Source: Fictibacillus barbaricus
GTDB lineage: Bacteria; Bacillota; Bacilli; Bacillales; Fictibacillaceae
Assembly: GCF_014635025.1 (NCBI RefSeq)
Contig: NZ_BMCE01000001.1
Span: 1,674,001 to 1,738,000 of the forward strand
Reading direction: 5' to 3'
DNA: 64,000 nucleotides
Shown here: piece after piece, positions 1 through 8,820 of the stretch
Layout: each line of letters starts with the position of its first letter
How positions within the stretch are numbered: position 1 is the stretch's first letter
Translations under genes and position numbers: made by a program
Notes under the pieces: model-generated
Told to the model about the DNA's origin: nothing
The model's database searches: none
What the model saw: only the letters and a program-made list of their open reading frames with translations

Positions 1-417
1 AAAGAAGCTATCTCTTCAGGTAAAGCTCTTGAAACGCTAAAAGTTTTCTTAAAAGCACAGGGCGGAGATGAATCGGTTGTGGATCATCCAGAAAACTTGC
101 CTCAAGCGGCTCATACTTTTGAGTTAACAGCAGATGAAGAAGGCTATGTTTCAGAGATCATCGCCGACGAAATCGGAACTGCTGCTATGATCTTAGGCGC
201 AGGAAGAGCAACAAAAGAATCTGAGATCGATTTGGCTGTAGGCTTAATGCTTAATAAAAAAGTCGGAGACTCTGTTACAAAAGGTGACTCACTTGTAACG
301 ATCTACAGCAACACGGAAAATGTGGAAGATGTTAAGAAGAGAATCCGAGATGCTTACACGATCTCAAAGAGTGCTGTCGATGCACCACCTTTGATCTATA
401 AGGAAATCAAACAATAA
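1..417 (+). CDS. pdp: Pyrimidine-nucleoside phosphorylase, C-terminal part
   Basis: The reading frame is open from base 1 and ends at TAA 415-417, giving the last 138 residues of a protein that starts outside the window. The sequence resembles the C-terminal alpha/beta domain of bacterial pyrimidine-nucleoside (thymidine) phosphorylases, with the glycine-rich GAGRATKESEID stretch. The enzyme splits uridine or thymidine with phosphate in nucleoside salvage. In B. subtilis pdp also lies directly before dacF, which supports the call. A strong hairpin terminator follows, so it is the last gene of its operon. Confidence 0.9.
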   Translation, partial: KEAISSGKALETLKVFLKAQGGDESVVDHPENLPQAAHTFELTADEEGYVSEIIADEIGTAAMILGAGRATKESEIDLAVGLMLNKKVGDSVTKGDSLVTIYSNTENVEDVKKRIRDAYTISKSAVDAPPLIYKEIKQ

Positions 418-428
418 AACATGCCAGG

Positions 429-459
429 GGCTGACTCAATAGGAGTCAGCCTCTTTTTT
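429..459 (+). terminator. Rho-independent terminator after pdp
   Basis: Perfect 9-bp stem GGCTGACTC / GAGTCAGCC with a 5-base loop, followed by TCTTTTTT. Confidence 0.9.
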
Positions 460-538
460 GTGATTCAGGAAGAACTAAAATGAACACGGCAAGTGGCCTT
501 TTGGTTACTTTTTTTCATATAGCTAGATGGAAGATCCG

Positions 539-567
539 GTATAAAGTGAAAAATTATGGAAAAAATA
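539..567 (+). promoter_or_regulatory. Sigma-F type promoter of dacF
   Basis: GTATA (539-543), a 14-base spacer and GGAAAAAATA (558-567) fit the forespore sigma-F consensus (GYATA, about 14-15 bases, GGnRAnAnTW). The element ends 25 bases before the dacF start, and dacF is a known sigma-F gene in B. subtilis. The match was read by eye. Confidence 0.6.
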
Positions 568-592
568 AAGCTATATGAATGGAGGGAACTGT

Positions 593-1759
593 ATGAAAGC
601 GGTAATTTCAGGTCTACTTAGCATTTGTTTGCTAGCTTCTTTTTCCATCCCAAGAGCGGATGCAGCCGAAAAAGAAAAAATGAAGCTTGCTGAACAGAGC
701 CAATCGGCGATTCTAATGGAGCAAGACAGTGGGAGTGTACTATTTGAAAAGAATAGTCATGAAAAGCTTCCGCCAGCAAGTATGACAAAAATCATGACAC
801 TAATCTTAATCATGGAAGCGATCGATAAAGGAAAAATCAGCTGGAACGATAAGATCCGAGTTAGTGATTATGCAGCAAGCATGGGAGGATCACAGATTTT
901 CCTCGAACCTGGTGAAGAGATGCGTGTGGAAGATATGGTAAAGGGAATTGCGATCGGCAGTGCAAATGATGCCTCTGTAGCGATGGCAGAACATATCGCA
1001 GGTACAGCTGAATCATTTGTTAATATGATGAACAATAAAGCAAAAAAATTAGGTTTGAATGATACATTCTTTAAGAATCCAACAGGACTTCCTGCAGCAG
1101 GTCATTATACATCAGCGCACGACATGGCAATCATGGGGAAAGAGCTCTTAAAACATGAAGAAGTTACAAAGTTCACCGGGCTCTATGAAGATTACTTAAG
1201 AGAAGAAACAGATAAGAAGTTTTGGCTTGTGAACACCAACCGACTAGTTAAATTCTATCCAGGTGTAGACGGGTTGAAAACAGGATTTACGAATGAAGCA
1301 AAGTACTGCTTAACCGCAACTGCTAATAAGAACGGGATGAGGGTAATCGCTGTAGTTATGGGAGCACCTTCACCAAAAGATCGAAATGCTCAAGTAACTT
1401 CAATGCTTGATTATGCCTTTACCCAGTTTTCAACAAAAAAGCTCTATGACAGACATGAAATTGTAAAAGAAGTAAAGGTGCAAAAAGCAGAAAAATCAAA
1501 ACTCCCTGTTGTCACTTCTGAAAATATCTCTCTTTTATTAAAAAAGGGCGAGACAGCTAAGAAAGTAAAAACAGAGGTTAATGTTGATAAAGATTTAAAA
1601 TTACCTGTCAAAAAAGGGCAGCAGATCGGTTTCCTTAAAATTTATAGTGGTGACAAACTAATTACGGAAAGTCCTGTTCTCGCTTCAGAAACAGTAAAAA
1701 AAGCATCATGGTGGAAACTTTTTAAACGAACCGCAGGACAAATGTCAAAATCCTCCTGA
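593..1759 (+). CDS. dacF: D-alanyl-D-alanine carboxypeptidase DacF (sporulation PBP)
   Basis: A 388-residue penicillin-binding protein of the S11 family. It removes the terminal D-Ala from peptidoglycan stem peptides and so helps set cortex cross-linking in the forespore. The N-terminus is a signal peptide with a cut near ADAA (residues 22-25). The serine-protease motifs are SMTK (63-66, catalytic serine 63), SAN (123-125) and KTG (229-231), followed by the C-terminal beta-rich domain. The ATG at 593 is preferred over one 18 bases upstream because GGAGGG lies 7 bases before it. The gene stands immediately before spoIIAA-spoIIAB-sigF, as in B. subtilis, and has its own sigma-F promoter. Confidence 0.93.
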   Translation: MKAVISGLLSICLLASFSIPRADAAEKEKMKLAEQSQSAILMEQDSGSVLFEKNSHEKLPPASMTKIMTLILIMEAIDKGKISWNDKIRVSDYAASMGGSQIFLEPGEEMRVEDMVKGIAIGSANDASVAMAEHIAGTAESFVNMMNNKAKKLGLNDTFFKNPTGLPAAGHYTSAHDMAIMGKELLKHEEVTKFTGLYEDYLREETDKKFWLVNTNRLVKFYPGVDGLKTGFTNEAKYCLTATANKNGMRVIAVVMGAPSPKDRNAQVTSMLDYAFTQFSTKKLYDRHEIVKEVKVQKAEKSKLPVVTSENISLLLKKGETAKKVKTEVNVDKDLKLPVKKGQQIGFLKIYSGDKLITESPVLASETVKKASWWKLFKRTAGQMSKSS

Positions 1760-1874
1760 TTATGAAGTATTCGTGACAGTTATAGGCGAATTCCCACTAG
1801 TTTTGTCAGGAGTGAAGGAATTCGTCTATTTTTATAGAAACTTCACGTTATCCAAAAAAGAAGGAGAGGATAGC

Positions 1875-2225
1875 GTGGGACTAGCTGTCAATCTGGAACT
1901 TAAACATACCGTATTATGTATCCGCTTAGATGGAGAACTTGATCACCATACAGCCGATATGCTTCGGTCACAAGTTGAAGATTATTTGAAAAAACATACG
2001 GTGAACCATATTGTTTTAAATTTAGAAGGTTTAAGTTTTATGGATAGCTCTGGCTTAGGTGTAATATTAGGGCGCTATAAACAGATCAAGAGTCAGAATG
2101 GGGAAATGGTTGTATGTGCCATCTCGCCAGCTGTCAAAAGACTTTTTGAAATGTCAGGTCTATTTAAGATAATCAGGCTTGAAGAAGATGAAGAGCTAGC
2201 CCTTCAGGCTTTGGGGGTGGCTTAA
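1875..2225 (+). CDS. spoIIAA: Anti-sigma F factor antagonist SpoIIAA
   Basis: A 116-residue STAS-domain protein that releases sigma-F from the SpoIIAB anti-sigma factor when dephosphorylated by SpoIIE. The phosphorylatable serine lies in FMDSSGLG, with Ser58 as in B. subtilis. The GTG at 1875 is chosen because AAGGAGAGGA lies just upstream and the resulting N-terminus aligns with known SpoIIAA; a longer frame from 1773 has no ribosome site. The stop codon abuts the spoIIAB ATG (TAA then ATG), so the two are translationally coupled. A sigma-H promoter is expected in the 115-base gap before it, but I could not find a convincing one. Confidence 0.95.
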   Translation: MGLAVNLELKHTVLCIRLDGELDHHTADMLRSQVEDYLKKHTVNHIVLNLEGLSFMDSSGLGVILGRYKQIKSQNGEMVVCAISPAVKRLFEMSGLFKIIRLEEDEELALQALGVA

Positions 2226-2666
2226 ATGAGAAACGAAATGAAGATTCAATTTTCAGCATTAAGTCAAAATGAATCCTTTGCCCGTGTTACTGTTGCAGCG
2301 TTCATCGCACAGATTGATCCTACAGTCGATGAACTGACAGAGATCAAGACGGTAGTATCAGAAGCTGTAACAAATGCGATTATTCATGGCTATGAAAATA
2401 AGGCAACAGGTATGGTCTATATTGAAGCCGCTATTGAAGAGGATACGATCCACCTTACGATACGGGATGAAGGTATGGGAATAAGTGATCTTGATCAGGC
2501 GAGACAGCCGCTTTATACTTCAAAGCCAGAACTAGAGCGTTCCGGTATGGGCTTTACAATTATGGAAAACTTTATGGACAGTGTGGAAGTCATCTCAGAA
2601 CCATCATACGGCACTACGATTCACTTGACAAAATACTTAACCAAAAATAAAGCAATGTGCAATTAA
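2226..2666 (+). CDS. spoIIAB: Anti-sigma F factor / serine kinase SpoIIAB
   Basis: A 146-residue GHKL-fold kinase that binds and inhibits sigma-F and phosphorylates SpoIIAA. The ATP-binding boxes are visible: [12 protein letters not shown] (N box, residues about 45-56), DEGMGI (G1 box) and GMGFTIM (G2 region). Length and sequence are close to the B. subtilis protein throughout. It starts directly after the spoIIAA stop and is followed after 12 bases by sigF, which keeps the antagonist, the anti-sigma factor and the sigma factor in one operon. Confidence 0.97.
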   Translation: MRNEMKIQFSALSQNESFARVTVAAFIAQIDPTVDELTEIKTVVSEAVTNAIIHGYENKATGMVYIEAAIEEDTIHLTIRDEGMGISDLDQARQPLYTSKPELERSGMGFTIMENFMDSVEVISEPSYGTTIHLTKYLTKNKAMCN

Positions 2667-2678
2667 GGGAGTATGTCT

Positions 2679-3437
2679 ATGGATGTCGAGGTGAAAGGCA
2701 GCAAAAGTGAACCGTTTCTTAAGGATGAAGAGATTAAATTATTGATCAAACAGAGTCAGGAAGGAGATCAGTCAGCCCGGGATACGATTGTTGAAAAGAA
2801 TATGAGGCTTGTCTGGTCTGTGGTTCAACGCTTTTTAAACAGAGGTTATGAAGCAGATGACCTCTTTCAAATCGGCAGTATCGGTCTATTAAAATCAGTA
2901 GATAAATTTGATCTTTCCTATGATGTAAGGTTCTCAACCTATGCTGTTCCAATGATTATCGGTGAGATTCAGCGTTTCATTCGAGATGATGGAACAGTAA
3001 AAGTGAGCCGCTCATTAAAAGAGACAGGAAATAAAGTTAGGAAAGCAAAAGATGAGTTGTCAAAATCTCTCGGGCGAACCCCGACCATATCAGAAGTGGC
3101 CGAATTTCTTGATGTAGCAGTGGAAGATGTGATCATGGCACAAGATGCTGTAAGGGCGCCACAGTCAATACATGAGACTGTTTATGAGAATGATGGTGAT
3201 CCGATCACACTTCTCGATCAAATCTCAGACCATTCAGAGAATAAATGGTTTGACAAGATTGCCCTAAAAGATATTATGGACAAGCTGGATGAAAGGGAAC
3301 GCCTTATTGTTTACTTGAGGTATTTTAAAGATCAAACGCAATCGGAAGTTGCAGATCGGCTTGCCATCTCACAAGTCCAAGTGTCAAGGCTCGAAAAGAA
3401 AATATTATTGTTTATGAAGAACCAGATGGAGACTTAA
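2679..3437 (+). CDS. sigF: RNA polymerase sporulation sigma factor F
   Basis: A 252-residue sigma-70 family protein, the first forespore-specific sigma factor. Region 2 (DDLFQIGSIGLLKSVDKFD), region 3 and the region 4 helix-turn-helix (QSEVADRLAISQVQVSRLEKK) are intact. Two ATGs are possible; 2679 is chosen because AAGGGAG sits 7 bases before it and only 1 base before 2673, and it gives the MDVEV start seen in B. subtilis. Known sigma-F targets in this window include dacF. The stop codon lies inside the stem of the operon terminator. Confidence 0.96.
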   Translation: MDVEVKGSKSEPFLKDEEIKLLIKQSQEGDQSARDTIVEKNMRLVWSVVQRFLNRGYEADDLFQIGSIGLLKSVDKFDLSYDVRFSTYAVPMIIGEIQRFIRDDGTVKVSRSLKETGNKVRKAKDELSKSLGRTPTISEVAEFLDVAVEDVIMAQDAVRAPQSIHETVYENDGDPITLLDQISDHSENKWFDKIALKDIMDKLDERERLIVYLRYFKDQTQSEVADRLAISQVQVSRLEKKILLFMKNQMET

Positions 3438-3459
3438 TAAGTCCTTTCTGGTTTTTTTA
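3421..3459 (+). terminator. Terminator of the spoIIA operon
   Basis: ACCAGA (3421-3426) pairs with TCTGGT (3447-3452), with inner pairing GACTT/AAGTC, followed by a T run. The sigF stop codon is within the hairpin. Confidence 0.8.
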
Positions 3460-3495
3460 TGTTTCTGGTAGTTTTTGGGAGGCGCTCTAAGGGAG

Positions 3496-3525
3496 GCATG
3501 ATAAGAAATCCCATATCGCATACTA
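3496..3525 (+). promoter_or_regulatory. Sigma-G promoter of the spoVA operon
   Basis: GCATG (3496-3500), exactly 18 bases, then CATACTA (3519-3525): a full match to the late-forespore sigma-G consensus GHATR-N18-CATWHTA. It lies 35 bases before the spoVAA start. The spoVA operon is transcribed by sigma-G in B. subtilis. Confidence 0.85.
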
Positions 3526-3560
3526 AACACAAATGCGCCTAAGAAAGAGGTGAAGTTGAA

Positions 3561-4181
3561 TTGGATAAAACGATATACCTTCGTATGCGTCAGCGTGTAC
3601 AAGTTCTTTTGCATCAGAAAGTAACGATTGGTGATGTTGCTCAGATTGTAGCATCTGATGATCTAGAAAGGAACATTAAGGGATATGTTATCCATGAAGT
3701 AACCCCTGAAGATAAGCATTTGATCGTTGTCGATGTAATGCGTGTGATCGGAACCATCCAAAAGAGGAATGAAGGCTTAGACGTTCAAACCATAGGTCCT
3801 GCTCAATCCATTTTGGAGATTCAAATGAAGCAAAAAACGTTAGCCCCGGTTTATTTTGTACTCGTTTGGCTGCTTCTTTTTATCGGATCAGCTCTAGCGA
3901 TCATGAATTTTCATGAAGACGTAAGCATGCAGCTAGTTCATCAGAAAATCTATTTTATGATTACAGGGCATTATAAGGAACAGCCATTATTGCTGCAGGT
4001 TCCCTATTCATTCGGTCTCGGATTAGGAATGATCTTATTCTTTAATCATCTGTTCCGTAAAAGGCTTAATGAAGAACCAAGCCCGTTAGAAGTCGAGATG
4101 TTTAATTATCAGCAAGATCTCGACCAGTATGTGATCGTTCACGAAAACAAAGAAACAGAGAAAAAGATCAATGGGAATTAA
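3561..4181 (+). CDS. spoVAA: Stage V sporulation protein AA
   Basis: A 206-residue membrane protein of the SpoVA channel complex, which moves dipicolinic acid into the forespore and out again on germination. The N-terminal half is soluble and two membrane segments follow (about residues 97-114 and 144-160), then a conserved tail containing NEEPSPLEVEMFNYQQDLDQ. The start is a TTG with GAGGTGA 7 bases upstream. It overlaps spoVAB by 11 bases. First gene of the seven-gene spoVA operon. Confidence 0.93.
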   Translation: MDKTIYLRMRQRVQVLLHQKVTIGDVAQIVASDDLERNIKGYVIHEVTPEDKHLIVVDVMRVIGTIQKRNEGLDVQTIGPAQSILEIQMKQKTLAPVYFVLVWLLLFIGSALAIMNFHEDVSMQLVHQKIYFMITGHYKEQPLLLQVPYSFGLGLGMILFFNHLFRKRLNEEPSPLEVEMFNYQQDLDQYVIVHENKETEKKINGN

Positions 4182-4593
4182 AGTCTTGATTGTTGCTTTT
4201 ATTGGGTTTGGCGGTGGTCTAACGGTTGGTTCAGGCTTGGTTGCGTTAATCACTGTGCTAGGTATAGTGCCGAGACTTATGCAGCTTTCAAAAACATACC
4301 GATTCATAAGAGGTTATGAATTAAGCATCATACTAGGTGCTGTTTTAGGCGGATGGATGAATTTAAGAAACGCGTCCATGTCCTTTCCAGCAATATTCCT
4401 TGCACCCATTGGCTTACTTGCAGGTATTTTTGTTGGGATGCTGGCTGCAGCTCTAACGGAAGTCCTGAACGTTCTCCCGATTCTTGCCAAACGAGTGGGC
4501 TTTGGTGAGAAGATCATCATCATATTAATGGCTATCGTTCTTGGGAAGATCACAGGGTCTTTGTTTCATTGGATGTACTACATTAATCATTAA
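4171..4593 (+). CDS. spoVAB: Stage V sporulation protein AB
   Basis: A 140-residue, very hydrophobic protein with about four membrane helices and the conserved GFGGGLTVGSGLVALITVLG start. It belongs to the SpoVA dipicolinic acid transport complex of the spore inner membrane; its own task in the complex is unclear in the literature. It begins inside the end of spoVAA, which suggests translational coupling. Confidence 0.93.
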   Translation: MGIKVLIVAFIGFGGGLTVGSGLVALITVLGIVPRLMQLSKTYRFIRGYELSIILGAVLGGWMNLRNASMSFPAIFLAPIGLLAGIFVGMLAAALTEVLNVLPILAKRVGFGEKIIIILMAIVLGKITGSLFHWMYYINH

Positions 4594-4608
4594 GGATGTG
4601 AATGTGTT

Positions 4609-5064
4609 ATGGCAACAAAGGAAGAACAGCAGGCATATGCCAAAAAAATTAAACCGATACAGCCTAAACCTCCGTATGTGCTGAATTGTGTAAAAGCATT
4701 CTTGGTAGGCGGACTTATTTGCTTGATAGGGCAAGCCATTCAAAAGTTTTATATGACATACTTTAATTTTTCAGAAGAGACAGCAGGGAATCCGACTGTT
4801 GCGACCCTCATATTAATTGCGGCCCTTTTAACAGGTTTGGGGGTTTATGATAAGATTGGACAATTTGCAGGTGCAGGGTCGGTAGTACCTGTAACAGGTT
4901 TTTCAAATGCGGTGACAAGTGCTGCTTTAGAGCATAAAAGTGAAGGGTTGGTACTTGGCGTAGCGACTAACCTCTTTAAGCTGGCAGGAGCAGTTATTGT
5001 TTTCGGAGCAGTAGCAGCTTACATCTTCGGAATGATCAGATATATCTTTCAGCACGTGATATAA
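4609..5064 (+). CDS. spoVAC: Stage V sporulation protein AC
   Basis: A 151-residue membrane protein of the SpoVAC/SpoVAEB family. In B. subtilis SpoVAC behaves as a mechanosensitive channel for dipicolinic acid release. The N-terminal cytoplasmic PKPPYVLNCVKAFLVGG segment is typical, followed by the family signature GQFAGAGSVVPVTGFSNAV. It is related in sequence to spoVAEB two genes downstream, reflecting an old duplication. Confidence 0.95.
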   Translation: MATKEEQQAYAKKIKPIQPKPPYVLNCVKAFLVGGLICLIGQAIQKFYMTYFNFSEETAGNPTVATLILIAALLTGLGVYDKIGQFAGAGSVVPVTGFSNAVTSAALEHKSEGLVLGVATNLFKLAGAVIVFGAVAAYIFGMIRYIFQHVI

Positions 5065-5075
5065 GGAGTGAGGGC

Positions 5076-6092
5076 ATGAATTTATTAGGCAGACAAACGT
5101 GGAAATTTCAAAATAATGTATACCTAAATGCTGCTGGAACTGCGGTAGGCCCAATGGAAAGTGAAGGACCATTAGGAAGTTACTTCGATAAAACATATAA
5201 CAGCTTACATTGCGGACAAAAGAACTGGGAGTTGGCAGAAAGACAATTGATGGAAGATGCTATCGATGCTTGTTTACAAAAAGCGAAAATGCAGCCTGAG
5301 GACATTAATTTTCTGTTAGCTGGTGATCTCTTAAACCAGATCGTCTCGGCGAATTACACTGCAAGAGGAAATGGTATCCCTTTCCTGGGAGTTTTCGGTG
5401 CATGTTCCACATCAATGGAATCTTTAGCGTTAGGAGCAGCATTAGTTGATGGCGGGTATGCTAACCGAGTTATTGCAGCAGTAAGCTCACATAATGCGAC
5501 AGCAGAACGGCAGTTTAGATATCCGACCGAATACGGGGGTCAGAAGCCAGATACTGCTACTTTTACGGTAACAGGAGCAGGTGCTGCTCTTGTAAGTAAA
5601 GAGATATCGGATATTAAGATCACATCGGCAACTGTAGGAAAAGTGGTCGATTTAGGAATAAAAGACCCATTTGATATGGGATCTGCTATGGCTCCAGCAG
5701 CTGCAGATACGATAGCAGCTCACTTTAAAGAGATGAACGTTCAACCAGAGGAGTACGATCTAATTGCTACAGGTGATCTGTCTGGTGTTGGTGCTCCGAT
5801 CATGAAAATGCTATTAAAAGAACAAGGATATGATGTATCAGATAATCACCGCGACTGTGGACTTATGATCTATCGGCCTGATCAGCAAGTGTTTGCGGGT
5901 GGAAGCGGCTGTGCATGTTCTGCAGTTGTAACGTATGGCTATATCTTGGATGAGATTCGGAAGGGTAATCTAAAAAAAGTTTTAATGGTCGCAACGGGAG
6001 CTCTATTGAACCCCGTGATGGTTCAGCAAAAAGAAACGATTCCCACGGTTGCTCATGGAGTTGTGTTAGAGCGGGCGGAAGGAGGTCAATAA
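5076..6092 (+). CDS. spoVAD: Stage V sporulation protein AD
   Basis: A 338-residue soluble protein with a thiolase-like fold. In B. subtilis SpoVAD binds dipicolinic acid directly on the outer surface of the spore inner membrane. Thiolase-type signatures are visible ([17 protein letters not shown] near residues 107-123 and [15 protein letters not shown] near residue 275). The spacing is 11 bases after spoVAC and 1 base before spoVAEB, so it is firmly within the operon. Confidence 0.95.
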   Translation: MNLLGRQTWKFQNNVYLNAAGTAVGPMESEGPLGSYFDKTYNSLHCGQKNWELAERQLMEDAIDACLQKAKMQPEDINFLLAGDLLNQIVSANYTARGNGIPFLGVFGACSTSMESLALGAALVDGGYANRVIAAVSSHNATAERQFRYPTEYGGQKPDTATFTVTGAGAALVSKEISDIKITSATVGKVVDLGIKDPFDMGSAMAPAAADTIAAHFKEMNVQPEEYDLIATGDLSGVGAPIMKMLLKEQGYDVSDNHRDCGLMIYRPDQQVFAGGSGCACSAVVTYGYILDEIRKGNLKKVLMVATGALLNPVMVQQKETIPTVAHGVVLERAEGGQ

Positions 6093-6093
6093 G

Positions 6094-6444
6094 ATGGAAT
6101 TTTTTTGGGCGTTCGTTATCGGAGGAGCCATTTGTGTCGTCGGGCAGTTGATGATGGATATTTTTAAATTAACCCCAGCCCATGTCACAACATCTTTTGT
6201 TGTTATTGGAGCACTGCTTGATGCCTTTGGAATCTATGATAATTTAATCAAGTTTGCCGGTGCAGGGGCGACGGTACCGATCACAAGCTTTGGTCATTCA
6301 CTGCTTCATGGTGCTATGGCTTCAGCAGATGAACACGGATTTATTGGGATTGCGATTGGTATCTTTGAACTAACCTCGGCAGGGATTTCTTCAGCAATTT
6401 TGTTTGGCTTTTTAGTAGCAGTCATCTTTGAACCAAAGGGGTGA
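6094..6444 (+). CDS. spoVAEB: Stage V sporulation protein AE, membrane part (SpoVAEB)
   Basis: A 116-residue membrane protein homologous to SpoVAC, with the same [17 protein letters not shown] signature and about three to four helices. It is part of the dipicolinic acid channel. The start codon follows one base after the spoVAD stop, with GGAGG inside the end of spoVAD serving as ribosome site. Confidence 0.93.
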   Translation: MEFFWAFVIGGAICVVGQLMMDIFKLTPAHVTTSFVVIGALLDAFGIYDNLIKFAGAGATVPITSFGHSLLHGAMASADEHGFIGIAIGIFELTSAGISSAILFGFLVAVIFEPKG

Positions 6445-6449
6445 TAACT

Positions 6450-7058
6450 ATGGTGAAAAAACGGGTCATTTTCATTACGGATGGAGATCTTTATGCATTG
6501 CGAGTGGTAGAACATGCCGCCAAAGAAATAGGAGGTCGTTGTATTTCGCAGTCCTGGGGCAACCCATCGAAAAAAAGCGGAGAAGAACTTGTTGAGATGA
6601 TCCGGAAAACACCGCATGATCCAGTACTTGTCATGTTTGATGACTGTGGTTTTAAAGGAGAAGGACCGGGAGAGCACGCGATGAGATATATCCACAAGCA
6701 AGACGATATAGATGTAATCGGCGCTGTAGCTGTAGCCTCAAAAACCCATTTTGCCGAGTGGACAAAAGTACATTGTTCAATGGACAGGTATGGTGAACTA
6801 ACAGAGTTTGGCATTGACAAGAGCGGAATCCCTGACCTAGAGACAGGAAGGATTAATGGAGATACCGTCTATATTCTAGACGAATTAAATCTTCCCTTTG
6901 TAGTTGGAATAGGAGATATCGGTAAAATGGCCGGTTTTGATTCGGTTGAAAAAGGGGCTCCCATAACAGTAAAGGCTATTAAACTCATTTTAGAAAGGAG
7001 CGACTTCAATGAATCGAACAAAAGAGAAAGAAAAAATGCCGATAAGCAAAAAAATTAA
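6450..7058 (+). CDS. spoVAEA: Stage V sporulation protein AE, soluble part (SpoVAEA)
   Basis: A 202-residue soluble protein found only in the SpoVA operon of bacilli; its molecular role is not established. It begins MVKKRVIFITDGD like known SpoVAEA. The ATG at 6450 is chosen because AAGGGGTGA ends about 6 bases before it; an upstream in-frame GTG at 6441 would lie inside that ribosome site. Its last 50 bases overlap the start of spoVAF. Confidence 0.9.
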   Translation: MVKKRVIFITDGDLYALRVVEHAAKEIGGRCISQSWGNPSKKSGEELVEMIRKTPHDPVLVMFDDCGFKGEGPGEHAMRYIHKQDDIDVIGAVAVASKTHFAEWTKVHCSMDRYGELTEFGIDKSGIPDLETGRINGDTVYILDELNLPFVVGIGDIGKMAGFDSVEKGAPITVKAIKLILERSDFNESNKRERKNADKQKN

Positions 7059-8490
7059 AGAGAATGAAGAATTATTAAAAGATAGGCTGGGGATCGGGGT
7101 AACCTTTGATATCGGTGTACGAAAATTGTCGTTACTGAAAAAGGAAGTTCAAATTTATTATTTAAATGGACACTGTGAAACATTATTCATTATGGAAATC
7201 ATGAAAGAGCTAATGGATATGGACCACGGTCACAGGGCCCCTTCCAATGTGAAAGAAATTATTCACAACCATCTAACCCATCCTCAAGTAGAAGTAACAA
7301 AAAACCTGAAAGATGCAATTGACAAGCTGGTTTCAGGTTTGATCATCATTCTTGTGGAAGGTGAAGATGAAGCGTTTATCGTCGACGTCCGAAGTTATCC
7401 TGGCAGACAACCGGAAGAGCCCGATACCGAGAAGGTGGTTCGGGGTTCAAGAGATGGTTTTGTAGAAAATATTATTATGAATACATCATTAATACGGAGA
7501 AGAATAAGAGACGAACGGCTACGAAATGAAATGATACAAGTTGGTGAGCGATCCAAAACGGATATTTGTATATCCTATTTAGAGGATGTAGCAGATCCCG
7601 GACTAGTGAAATTAATCAAAAAGGAAATAAATAGCATTGTAATTGACGGTATTCCTATGACGGATAAAACAATTGAGGAATTTCTCGTCAAACAAGGATT
7701 TAATCCATTTCCGCTTGTGCGTTATACAGAAAGGCCGGACGTAGCCTCACAACATATAATGGAAGGTCATGTCGTAATTATCGTTGATACATCTCCAAGT
7801 ATCATGATTGCGCCTACTACCTTTTTTCACCATGTGCAGCATGCAGAAGAATACCGCCAAACTCCTGTGATTGGTGCTATGTTACGGTGGGTTCGTTTTG
7901 GCGGCATGCTCGCTTCTGTGGTTTTGCTCCCGCTTTGGCTGCTCTATGTCCTTGAACCTGATTTGCTGCCAAAGGTAATTGATTATATTGGTCCAAATAA
8001 AAAAGCGAATGTACCAATTTATATTCAAATCATGTTAGCAGAATTCGGTATCTATTTATTGCGATTGGCATCTATTCATACACCGAACTCGCTGGCTATA
8101 TCCATGGGTCTGATCGCCGCTGTGTTAATTGGACAAATTGCGATCGATGTAGGATTGTTTGTACCTGAAGTCATTTTGTATGTGGCAATGGCGGCCATCG
8201 GTACGTTTGTAACGCCAAGCTTTGAGCTAAGTTCAGCAAATATTCTGATGCGATTGGTACTGCTTACCCTTGTTATGATTTTTAAATTGCCCGGTCTTGT
8301 CATTGGCCTCACAGTGTTTATTCTATATTTGGCGAGCTTAAAAAATATAAATACTCCTTATTTATGGCCGTTTTTACCGTTTAACGGAAAAGCATTCTTT
8401 CAGGTAATGGTTAGAGTGGCGGTTCCATTATCGAAGGTTCGTCCAAGTATCGTCCATCCGCAGAACAGAAAAAAGCAGCCAATTAGATAA
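7009..8490 (+). CDS. spoVAF: Stage V sporulation protein AF (GerA-family)
   Basis: A 493-residue protein of the GerA spore-germination A-subunit family. A soluble N-terminal half is followed by about five or six membrane helices from residue 290 onward. Family motifs such as DERLRNEMIQVGERSKTDI and EGHVVIIVDTSPSIMIAP are present. In B. subtilis SpoVAF works with FigP to speed germination, so it is an accessory of germinant-receptor signalling. GAAAGGAG lies 8 bases before the ATG. The operon ends here, before the lysine riboswitch. Confidence 0.93.
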   Translation: MNRTKEKEKMPISKKIKENEELLKDRLGIGVTFDIGVRKLSLLKKEVQIYYLNGHCETLFIMEIMKELMDMDHGHRAPSNVKEIIHNHLTHPQVEVTKNLKDAIDKLVSGLIIILVEGEDEAFIVDVRSYPGRQPEEPDTEKVVRGSRDGFVENIIMNTSLIRRRIRDERLRNEMIQVGERSKTDICISYLEDVADPGLVKLIKKEINSIVIDGIPMTDKTIEEFLVKQGFNPFPLVRYTERPDVASQHIMEGHVVIIVDTSPSIMIAPTTFFHHVQHAEEYRQTPVIGAMLRWVRFGGMLASVVLLPLWLLYVLEPDLLPKVIDYIGPNKKANVPIYIQIMLAEFGIYLLRLASIHTPNSLAISMGLIAAVLIGQIAIDVGLFVPEVILYVAMAAIGTFVTPSFELSSANILMRLVLLTLVMIFKLPGLVIGLTVFILYLASLKNINTPYLWPFLPFNGKAFFQVMVRVAVPLSKVRPSIVHPQNRKKQPIR

Positions 8491-8544
8491 TCTGTCCCTT
8501 GCTGATCGTTGAAAATTATGTTAAATTCATACTAATTAAATATG

Positions 8545-8732
8545 CCTCATTTGAGGTAGAGGCGCAAAACGAATGAGTAGCATATGGAGTTTATGGAAGA
8601 CGATGATATATGTTGAAAGGTCAATTTGCCGAAGTGTGAAAAGGGATCCATCCCTTTTCATGCTGGGTCGCTGCTGAATAAGCAACGGACTGTCACTACA
8701 ACAGTAGTGGAGAGCTATTCCGACACATGAGG
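8545..8732 (+). promoter_or_regulatory. Lysine riboswitch (L box) aptamer
   Basis: P1 can be drawn between CCTCAT (8545-8550) and ATGAGG (8727-8732). Between them lie the conserved L-box pieces in order: GAGGTAGAGGCGC (8553-8565), AGTA, GCCGAAGTG, GGTCGCTGCTG, GGACTGTCAC and GTGGAGAGCT (8707-8716). It sits before lysA, the last enzyme of lysine synthesis, so high lysine should favour the terminator just downstream. A possible promoter precedes it (TTGAAA 8509-8514 with an ACTAAT-like -10). Confidence 0.95.
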
Positions 8733-8742
8733 GTACGGTTAT

Positions 8743-8772
8743 GACAGCCTGCCTTAGTTGCGGCTGTCTTTT
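8743..8772 (+). terminator. Expression-platform terminator of the lysine riboswitch
   Basis: GACAGCC (8743-8749) pairs with GGCTGTC (8762-8768), followed by TTTTG, between the aptamer and lysA. Confidence 0.8.
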
Positions 8773-8820
8773 GTATTAGTCGGGATTGAATTCTCTATCA
8801 ACAACGAGAGGGGATTTTTT

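Noticed and set aside
1760-1874. Expected sigma-H promoter of spoIIAA (AGGAGTG and two GAAT words are present)
   Set aside because: No pair of boxes has the right spacing to fit RWAGGANNT-N10-12-HGAAT; spacers are 14-24 bases or boxes carry several mismatches.
6306-6820. Minus-strand frames of 109-131 codons over spoVAEB and spoVAEA
   Set aside because: They are antisense to two well-supported spoVA genes and have no ribosome site or recognisable protein features.
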